In this document: piece after piece, positions 7,706 through 12,701 of the stretch
Layout of the letters: every line of letters starts with the position of its first letter
Position numbering within the stretch: the stretch's first letter is position 1
Assembly: GCA_018055865.1 (NCBI GenBank)
Contig: JAGPGR010000024.1
Span: 1-12,701 of the forward strand
Direction of reading: 5' to 3'
DNA length: 12,701 bases
DNA from: Paludibacteraceae bacterium
GTDB taxonomy: Bacteria; Bacteroidota; Bacteroidia; Bacteroidales; Paludibacteraceae
Notes under the pieces: generated by a model
Seen by the model: only the letters and a program-made list of their open reading frames with translations
Database searches by the model: none
What the model was told of the DNA's origin: nothing
Program-made: the position numbers and the translations under genes

Positions 7706-9052
7706 TTATTGGCCGGAATCCTGTTCACTTCCCAGGAGCTTATCCAGATCAGCCTTTGCAGTAAGGAATTCAGAAATGGCCTGACGATACGACAAACGTG
7801 ACTGAGTAATAGCCAGAGCAGCATTTTGCAGTTCTATCATTGTTCCAGCACCATTTTCGTATCGTTTGGATGAAATGGTGTACGCCTTTTCAGATAGTTC
7901 TACACTTTTTCGGGCAGCTTCTGTCTGTTTTACAGCCTTATTCATATTGTTCAATGCCGAAATGGCCTGTAAATGGATTCCATTTTTAGCTTGTTCACGT
8001 TGCAGCAACAGTTCTTCTTCCTGAATTTTCAATTGCTTTTCTTTAATAGTGTTAGTGAAAATTCCCGTTAACGGTACTCTAAGTTGAAGCCCGACTATCA
8101 ATCCCTGACTAAACCAATCGCGGCTTGCTTCAACCTGGATGGGTACCTGTCCGAAATTCAGCATTGTTTCCTTGCTTCCTGTACCGCTGTAACCGTACTG
8201 GCTGAAAGCGGCCAGTGTGGGCATGCGTTGAGTTCGCTGAAGTTGCAGCGATTTCTGAAGCTGCAGCCGATTAATGTCCAGTTGTCTTAAATCGGGGTTA
8301 TTCTCAAAATCATACTCTCTTAAAGTTTTTACTTCAACTACATTTTTCTCAAAATCGGTAAGAGAATTTGTCACTTTCAACGGTACATTGATATCCATTC
8401 CCATCAGGACTTTCAGATAGGTTTTAGCCTGCGATATCCCGTTTTCAGCCTGAAGTATAGTCGGCAGAAGATTATTTAGCTGTACTTCGGCCGAGATGTA
8501 ATCATAGGCAGCTATTATACCTGTTTCATATCCTTTTTTAGCTATTTCGTAGTTTTTCTGGCTCAGAGCGTATCCGTCCAGTAATACTTTATATGAATCC
8601 TGTACTACTAATACATTATAATATGCTTTGGTTACCTCGTTTCGTAAAGTAATTTTTGAGGCGTTAGCTTTTTCGGTCGCCGCCTGCATTTCGAGTGTTG
8701 TCATCTGAATGCTCTGCCACAATGCAGGAGCAAAAAGCGGCAATGATAGTGTCATACCGAGCGAAGCACTGAAATCAGTCGGCGAGTCCATTACCTGGCC
8801 GAACATATTCATTTTAGCAGGAACCAGAAATTTGGAGTATTGGCCTGTTCCTTCCACGTTAGGAATAAGTGCATACCAGGCACTTTTTTTCGAATAATCT
8901 ATTCTTTCAATTTCCTTATCGGCTATTTTTATGGTAGGGCTTTCACTCAACGCAATATCAATGGCTTGAGGCAATGTCAGATGTATGGTATCCTGAGAAT
9001 AGATTCCGTTCATTAGCAATAAGCTAAGAATTAATAATCCGGTTTTTTTCAT
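7706..9052 (-). CDS. TolC-like outer-membrane efflux channel
   Basis: Seen: 448 residues from ATG at 9052, beginning with a signal peptide (MKKTGLLILSLLLMNGIYSQ). The frame is open to a TTG at 9076, but that start would put eight extra residues before the signal peptide, so 9052 is preferred. The mature protein is built of two outer-membrane efflux repeats with long, Gln/Glu/Lys-rich helices (for example about residues 110-190 and 330-430), and hallmarks such as LTLPQAIDIALSESPTIK at the start, YETGIIAAYDYISAEVQLN, and YENGAGTMIELQNAALAI near the end. Known role: a trimeric channel-tunnel that completes the RND pump across the outer membrane. It begins 24 bases after the tetR stop, which fits one transcript. 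The MFP gene follows after a 131-bp gap that has only a weak inverted repeat. Confidence 0.93.
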   Translation of the reverse strand: MKKTGLLILSLLLMNGIYSQDTIHLTLPQAIDIALSESPTIKIADKEIERIDYSKKSAWYALIPNVEGTGQYSKFLVPAKMNMFGQVMDSPTDFSASLGMTLSLPLFAPALWQSIQMTTLEMQAATEKANASKITLRNEVTKAYYNVLVVQDSYKVLLDGYALSQKNYEIAKKGYETGIIAAYDYISAEVQLNNLLPTILQAENGISQAKTYLKVLMGMDINVPLKVTNSLTDFEKNVVEVKTLREYDFENNPDLRQLDINRLQLQKSLQLQRTQRMPTLAAFSQYGYSGTGSKETMLNFGQVPIQVEASRDWFSQGLIVGLQLRVPLTGIFTNTIKEKQLKIQEEELLLQREQAKNGIHLQAISALNNMNKAVKQTEAARKSVELSEKAYTISSKRYENGAGTMIELQNAALAITQSRLSYRQAISEFLTAKADLDKLLGSEQDSGQ

Positions 9053-9076
9053 TTTATTTGAGATAAAAAAAAACAA

Positions 9077-9682
9077 TTAGTCTTTCAAAATTTGTTCTTC
9101 TACGTATTTTAATCCTTTTTCGTTTGTTATCAGTCTCACTATCATGTCAATGTAGAAATCATTCATCCGTTTAACGGGTATTTTCGGGTGATGATTAAGT
9201 ATATCTTTATATGAATTATTAAGTTGAACGGCATGGAACATTGAACTTAATTCGATATCCAGATCCTGACGATAAAAGCCTTCTTCAATACCCTGGCGAA
9301 GGTTTTTTTCAAAACTTAAGCGTATCCATTCTGATTTCCTTTCCTTTAATCGATTGAAAATGGAAGGATAGTATTTTTCGAGATCGTAATAGTAAGCGGT
9401 ACAATCGGGATGCGAATGTTTCTTCACTTCCTTAATAATTACTATCAAAGCATCGATAGCATTTTTATGACGATACATTTTCTCAAACTTTTCAGCTAAG
9501 AATGAAACCTGAAATCCAATGGTAGCTTCTACCAGGTCTTCTTTTTTAGAAAAAATTCGGTAAAATGTCTTTTTAGAAATGCGTAATTCATTACAAATAT
9601 CATCAATAGACACACTCCTGATGCCAAATTGCATAAATTTGGAGTAGGCTGATTGAATTATATGTTGAGATAACTGATCCAT
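9077..9682 (-). CDS. TetR-family repressor, first gene of the efflux operon
   Basis: Seen: 201 residues from ATG at 9682. The N-terminal helix-turn-helix is typical of TetR (about residues 24-45, SIDDICNELRISKKTFYRIF, then SKKEDLV). The remaining all-helical part (about 55-200) would be the ligand-binding and dimerisation domain, which is not conserved enough to name a ligand. The frame extends seven codons further to a TTG at 9703, but that overlaps the proposed -7 box, so ATG at 9682 is preferred. Known role: a dimer that binds an operator and releases it when a drug or other ligand binds. Being the first gene before the channel, adaptor and pump, it very probably controls its own operon. 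Two inverted repeats upstream are candidate operators. Confidence 0.92.
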   Translation of the reverse strand: MDQLSQHIIQSAYSKFMQFGIRSVSIDDICNELRISKKTFYRIFSKKEDLVEATIGFQVSFLAEKFEKMYRHKNAIDALIVIIKEVKKHSHPDCTAYYYDLEKYYPSIFNRLKERKSEWIRLSFEKNLRQGIEEGFYRQDLDIELSSMFHAVQLNNSYKDILNHHPKIPVKRMNDFYIDMIVRLITNEKGLKYVEEQILKD

Positions 9683-9700
9683 TTTACTTAAATACGGATG

Positions 9701-9708
9701 CAAAAGTA
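9701..9708 (-). promoter_or_regulatory. Putative -7 box (TACTTTTG) for the tetR-efflux operon
   Basis: On the minus strand TACTTTTG matches TAnnTTTG, 18 bases before the ATG at 9682. It is the only good match upstream of the operon. No clear -33 TTG is present at the expected distance. It overlaps one arm of the inverted repeat at 9702-9730, as expected for a repressed promoter. Confidence 0.55.
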
Positions 9709-9730
9709 ATAAAAATATATCAGTACTTTT
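9702..9730. promoter_or_regulatory. Candidate TetR operator 1 (AAAAGTA-N15-TACTTTT)
   Basis: Perfect 7-base arms at 9702-9708 and 9724-9730 are separated by 15 bases. The arm nearest the gene lies inside the proposed -7 box, so a bound dimer would block RNA polymerase. Assignment to this TetR is inference from position. Confidence 0.4.
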
Positions 9731-9750
9731 ATTTAATTGAATAATTATTT

Positions 9751-9779
9751 TTTGTTAAAATATACTACATTCTAACAAA
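9751..9779. promoter_or_regulatory. Candidate operator 2 (TTTGTTA-N15-TAACAAA)
   Basis: A second perfect inverted repeat with the same geometry, 7-base arms and a 15-base spacer, centred about 49 bases upstream of the first. The arm sequence differs from operator 1, so the two may not bind the same protein. It could also be chance in AT-rich DNA. Confidence 0.3.
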
Positions 9780-9807
9780 TACCTGTATTTCAACTATTTA
9801 ATAAATG

Positions 9808-9840
9808 AAAAAAGGAAACTTATAGATTACTTAAGTTTCC
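9808..9840 (-). terminator. Rho-independent terminator after the polysaccharide export operon
   Basis: A perfect 9-bp stem (GGAAACTTA at 9814-9822, TAAGTTTCC at 9832-9840) with a 9-base loop is followed on the minus strand by six T (9813-9808). It lies 53 bases past the stop of the Wzc-like gene and before the tetR promoter, separating the two operons. Confidence 0.85.
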
Positions 9841-9892
9841 AATTTTCAAAAAGCCACAACATAAAACCTTATATGAATTTCCGGAGTTTTGC

Positions 9893-12313
9893 TTACTGAT
9901 TTCTTTCTTTATACCGCATTTTATGAATAAAATCGGAGAATTTATCACCAAAGGAAGCTCTGGGTGCATTGGTTGATTTATATTTACTTCCGTAACCGTA
10001 ACTATAACCATATCCAGAAGATACCGGTGTACCGTTAAGTATTACTCCCATCCCATTCAACCTGTTGTCCCGATAAATCTCGTTGATTAAATCGGTAGCA
10101 TCTTTGGGCGTGTAATCCTGACGGGCAACAAAAATACAATTATCGGCAATTCTGTTGAGCAGATATGTATCAGACACTACACCTATCGGAGCTGTATCGA
10201 CTATTATAAAGTCATACATCTGTTTCAATTCGGCAATTAATTCTTCCAGGCGATTACTCATAAGCAACTCAGCTGGATTAGGAGGCACAGGACCGGCAGG
10301 TATTACATCTAACATAGGATGAAATCCTGATTTTATAATAACGTCTTTTACATTATAACCTGTGTCGGCAATGAAAATGGTCACTCCTTTATCTTTGGGA
10401 ATATGCATGTAATCGCCCAGCATAGGATTCCGGACATCCAAACCAACAAGAGCAACTTTCTTTTTCATCAATGCAAAAGACATGGCGATATTCATGGATG
10501 TAAACGATTTTCCTTCACCACTGATGCTTGAAGTTATTAAAATTACAGGTGATTTTTTTGATCCTATCAGGAATTGTAGGTTAGTTCTGACCAAACGAAA
10601 CATTTCAACGATTGGTGTAGTTTTGCCTTCTCCGACAACAATTCTTTCAGTTTCACGGCTGATAGTAATATTACCTAAATAAGGAGCTTTCACTAAATTC
10701 TGGAATTCTTTTGAATCTTCTATCTTGTTGTTGATCAAATCTTTGAGATAAATAACTAAAAACGGAATCAGTACTCCTATTATTAAAGCTATCAGATAAA
10801 TGGTCATTCTTTTGGGTGCAACCGGCTCGAGCGATGCAAAGGCTTTGTCGATAGTGCGTGCTGCAGGTGCAGTGCTGGCCAGACTCAGGGCGTTTTCTAA
10901 CTTCTTTTGAGATAAGAAAATATATAAACTCTGGGTTATTTCCTGTTCGCGTTTTATTTCCAGGAACTGACGTTCCTGAGTGGGCACATTCTTAATTCGT
11001 GAACTGAATTGGGCATCCTTTTTCAAAACATCATTCTTGGCTATTTGAAGACCTGTTTTCACGCTGTTTACACTTGCTAACACATTGGCCCGAAGCGCTT
11101 CTATCTGTTGATCAGCCTGAATGAGAGCAGGGTTCTTTTCATTGGCAGTCTGCGCCAGTTTCATTCTTTCTAATACTACCATGTTATATTCCTGAATAGA
11201 TTTAGCTAAAGCCGGATCTTCGGTAACCACATTGGCAGGAATTAAATTAGTAGTATTTTTTGGATTCTTAATGTAGTTTTCTACTGATTGAATCATATTA
11301 AGTTGAGTACCTAATTCTGTCAGCTTTTTTTCATATTCACTGGCTGATTCCAGGTAGAGAGTGGCTTCTGACGAAAGATCGGTAAGGCTTTGTGAGCGTT
11401 TATATCCCTCAACGTTTGTTTCCCATTTGAATAAATTTTTGGATATTATCCCTAACTGATCGTTAATAAAGTTGGCAGTATTGGTAGCAATGATGTTTTT
11501 ATCAACGATTGCATCCAGATTGTATAATTCAACTATTTTGTTGAGATAATCCTTTGCTTTGGGAATATTCGATTCAACAGTAGAAATTTGAATAGCGTTG
11601 GATTGTTTATTTACCGTCGAAACATTCATGTTGGCGCTATGCCTCTCAAGCAATCCGTTGATGGGATAAACAATGATTTTATACTTCGCATCTTTCTCCG
11701 GTAGATTTGCAGCAATAAAATTAAATTTGCCAATCGGTGTATTAAAAGGCTCCTGGATATTGTTCAGCTTATATTTTTCTTTGTGTAATCTGCCTGCAGT
11801 GAAATCAATTTTATATTTTCCTGCATTTTCTTTTATAGTGAATTCAACAGGTTCGTTTATCGCTTCCAGCGTCTCTTTTGAAATATTAAGTGTAAATGGA
11901 ACATCTTTGTATTTTTCCACGTACTTCAATCCGTCTTTTTGGAAATATTCAATTTGTAATCCTAACGAATCAATTGCTTGCTTCAGTATTTTTTTGGAGC
12001 TGATAACCTGAATTTCATCTTCCACCTCTTTCGAAACTCCGTTGAAACCCAGACTTTCCATCATAGCCATTTGAGAAATTCCGGGAGTAGTATTATCATT
12101 CCGGAGTAATATGGTGGTTTGAATTTTATATTTGATTTCGGTTTTTTTAATGTACAATGTTGCCAAAATCAGACATAAAATCACCGCTAAAACAAACCAA
12201 TACCATTTTTGAATGTATTTGAAAAGTAAGTCCCTTAAATAAATGGTATCTCCATTATTATATGAATTACTTTTGGAGGATGTGTTTGGATTATTATTAT
12301 TATTATTTTGCAT
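9893..12313 (-). CDS. Wzc-like polysaccharide co-polymerase and tyrosine autokinase (BY-kinase)
   Basis: Seen: 806 residues. After an Asn-rich start comes a first membrane helix (about 37-55), a large periplasmic Wzz-like region with long helices (about 280-480), a second helix (about 503-523), then a cytoplasmic kinase. The kinase has Walker A SSISGEGKS (K602), Walker A' VALVGLDVRNP (D626, R628; Gly624 where many enzymes have Asp), PAGPVPPNPAELL (about 672-684) and Walker B DFIIVDTAP (D706). The tail holds a Tyr cluster GYGYSYGYGSKY (767-778; Y768, Y770, Y772, Y774, Y778) plus Y801, the expected autophosphorylation sites. Known role: phosphorylation cycling of the oligomer controls length and export of capsular or exopolysaccharide. 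It begins 15 bp after the Wza-like stop, so the two are one operon. The matching phosphatase and sugar genes must lie outside the window. Confidence 0.94.
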   Translation of the reverse strand: MQNNNNNNPNTSSKSNSYNNGDTIYLRDLLFKYIQKWYWFVLAVILCLILATLYIKKTEIKYKIQTTILLRNDNTTPGISQMAMMESLGFNGVSKEVEDEIQVISSKKILKQAIDSLGLQIEYFQKDGLKYVEKYKDVPFTLNISKETLEAINEPVEFTIKENAGKYKIDFTAGRLHKEKYKLNNIQEPFNTPIGKFNFIAANLPEKDAKYKIIVYPINGLLERHSANMNVSTVNKQSNAIQISTVESNIPKAKDYLNKIVELYNLDAIVDKNIIATNTANFINDQLGIISKNLFKWETNVEGYKRSQSLTDLSSEATLYLESASEYEKKLTELGTQLNMIQSVENYIKNPKNTTNLIPANVVTEDPALAKSIQEYNMVVLERMKLAQTANEKNPALIQADQQIEALRANVLASVNSVKTGLQIAKNDVLKKDAQFSSRIKNVPTQERQFLEIKREQEITQSLYIFLSQKKLENALSLASTAPAARTIDKAFASLEPVAPKRMTIYLIALIIGVLIPFLVIYLKDLINNKIEDSKEFQNLVKAPYLGNITISRETERIVVGEGKTTPIVEMFRLVRTNLQFLIGSKKSPVILITSSISGEGKSFTSMNIAMSFALMKKKVALVGLDVRNPMLGDYMHIPKDKGVTIFIADTGYNVKDVIIKSGFHPMLDVIPAGPVPPNPAELLMSNRLEELIAELKQMYDFIIVDTAPIGVVSDTYLLNRIADNCIFVARQDYTPKDATDLINEIYRDNRLNGMGVILNGTPVSSGYGYSYGYGSKYKSTNAPRASFGDKFSDFIHKMRYKERNQ
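12289..12308 (-). repeat. AAT microsatellite encoding poly-Asn
   Basis: About six tandem AAT codons (ATT on the plus strand) give residues 3-8 of the Wzc-like protein as six Asn in a row. Length changes by whole repeats would keep the frame, altering only the N-terminal tail. Confidence 0.6.
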
Positions 12314-12328
12314 AACAAAAGATCTGAA

Positions 12329-12701
12329 TTAATTTTTATTGGCTTGGGCTATTGAATATACGAGTGTCACCAGGGTTGCCAAAGTTGATACAGAGGACAA
12401 ATAGAGAGGTATATTTTGCGATGAAACTGATTTTACGCTGTTGGGTTCAACGTATATGACATCATTTTGTTGAATGTAGTAATAAGGCGAGCTAAAAACA
12501 CTTCCATCGTTAAGATTTAATCTGGAAAATTCCACTTTTCCATTATTTTCGCGTCTTATTAGCACGTTTTCGCGTTTGCCGTAAGCAGTCAAATCACCGG
12601 CAAGTCCCAGCGCATCCAATAACGTAGTGCGTTCATTAATGAACGTAAATTGTCCGGGTTTATTCACTTCACCCAAAACAGTGAAGTGAATAAACCCGGA
12701 C
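12329..12701 (-). CDS. Wza-like polysaccharide export protein, C-terminal part only
   Basis: Seen: the frame is open from the right edge to the stop at 12329, about 123 residues, so the N-terminus with its signal peptide and export domain lies outside. The visible part holds an SLBB domain (VLGEVNKPGQFTF, then TLLDALGLAGDLTAYGKRENVLIRR is the classic pattern, given here in pieces), a beta strand region ending NDVIYVEPN, and a last hydrophobic helix (about the final 28 residues, IPLYLSSVSTLATLVTLVYS), which in Wza forms the outer-membrane alpha-barrel. Known role: an octameric outer-membrane channel through which capsule or exopolysaccharide leaves the cell, partnered with Wzc. A TTG at 12676 could be mistaken for a start, but the homology pattern continues upstream of it. 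The first residues at the edge lie in a perfect inverted repeat and may be unreliable. Confidence 0.88.
   Translation of the reverse strand, partial: SGFIHFTVLGEVNKPGQFTFINERTTLLDALGLAGDLTAYGKRENVLIRRENNGKVEFSRLNLNDGSVFSSPYYYIQQNDVIYVEPNSVKSVSSQNIPLYLSSVSTLATLVTLVYSIAQANKN
12652..12701. repeat. Perfect 21-bp inverted repeat ending exactly at the window edge
   Basis: Left arm 12652-12672 and right arm 12681-12701 are exact reverse complements around an 8-base loop (CCAAAACA). It lies inside the Wza-like coding region. Its position at the very last base suggests a fold-back at a contig end rather than a functional hairpin, but a real inverted repeat is possible. Confidence 0.9.

Noticed and set aside
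9053..9076. Upstream TTG start for the TolC-like gene
   Set aside because: It adds eight residues before an intact signal peptide; ATG at 9052 fits better.
9683..9703. Upstream TTG start for the TetR-like gene
   Set aside because: It would overlap the proposed -7 box; ATG at 9682 gives a normal TetR N-terminus.
9820..10011. 63-codon minus-strand open frame over the end of the Wzc-like gene
   Set aside because: It overlaps the kinase tail in another frame and runs into the terminator hairpin, with no signal peptide or recognisable domain.
12329..12676. Reading the Wza-like frame as a complete 115-residue gene starting at TTG 12676
   Set aside because: The frame stays open to the edge and the family is about three times longer, so this is the end of a larger gene.
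1..12701. CRISPR array, tRNA/rRNA genes, transposase or phage genes
   Set aside because: No regularly spaced direct repeats, no RNA gene signatures and no recombinase or transposase motifs were seen by eye.

Overview
The window looks like chromosomal DNA of a Bacteroidota member, probably order Bacteroidales. The evidence is AT-rich intergenic DNA, TAnnTTTG-type -7 boxes rather than E. coli-type promoters, no clear Shine-Dalgarno sequences, lipoproteins and secreted proteins with Bacteroidota-style signal peptides, and the TetR-TolC-MFP-RND gene order. The genus cannot be told from the sequence alone.

Layout from left to right: (1) 1-1941, minus: an incomplete gene for a lipoprotein zinc metallopeptidase with an M2 (ACE-like) active site, cut at its C-terminal end by the window edge. 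(2) 1942-2184: a divergent AT-rich promoter region. (3) 2185-2739, plus: an unrecognised secreted basic protein, ending at a hairpin terminator shared with the convergent gene to its right. (4) 9682 down to 2800, all minus: an efflux cluster read in the order TetR regulator, TolC-like outer-membrane channel, lipoprotein membrane-fusion protein, AcrB-like RND pump, and a small PII/GlnB-like protein. (5) 9808-9840: a rho-independent terminator ending the next block. (6) 12701 down to 9893, minus: the end of a capsule/exopolysaccharide export operon, with the C-terminal part of a Wza-like protein followed 15 bp later by a Wzc-like tyrosine autokinase/co-polymerase.

How they work together: the TolC-like, MFP and RND proteins would form a three-part, proton-driven pump across both membranes. 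The TetR-like protein, encoded first in the same operon, probably represses it; an inverted repeat overlaps the proposed promoter. The PII-like protein sits at the pump operon's tail and may sense or modulate it (inference). The Wza- and Wzc-like proteins would control chain length and export of a surface polysaccharide. No RNA genes, CRISPR arrays, insertion sequences or integration sites were seen.

Most of the content belongs to known families. The points most worth a second look are a perfect 21-bp inverted repeat at the right edge (possible assembly fold-back), the PII-like partner of the pump with a leader motif shared with the pump gene, paired inverted repeats in front of tetR, and the ACE-like lipoprotein peptidase.
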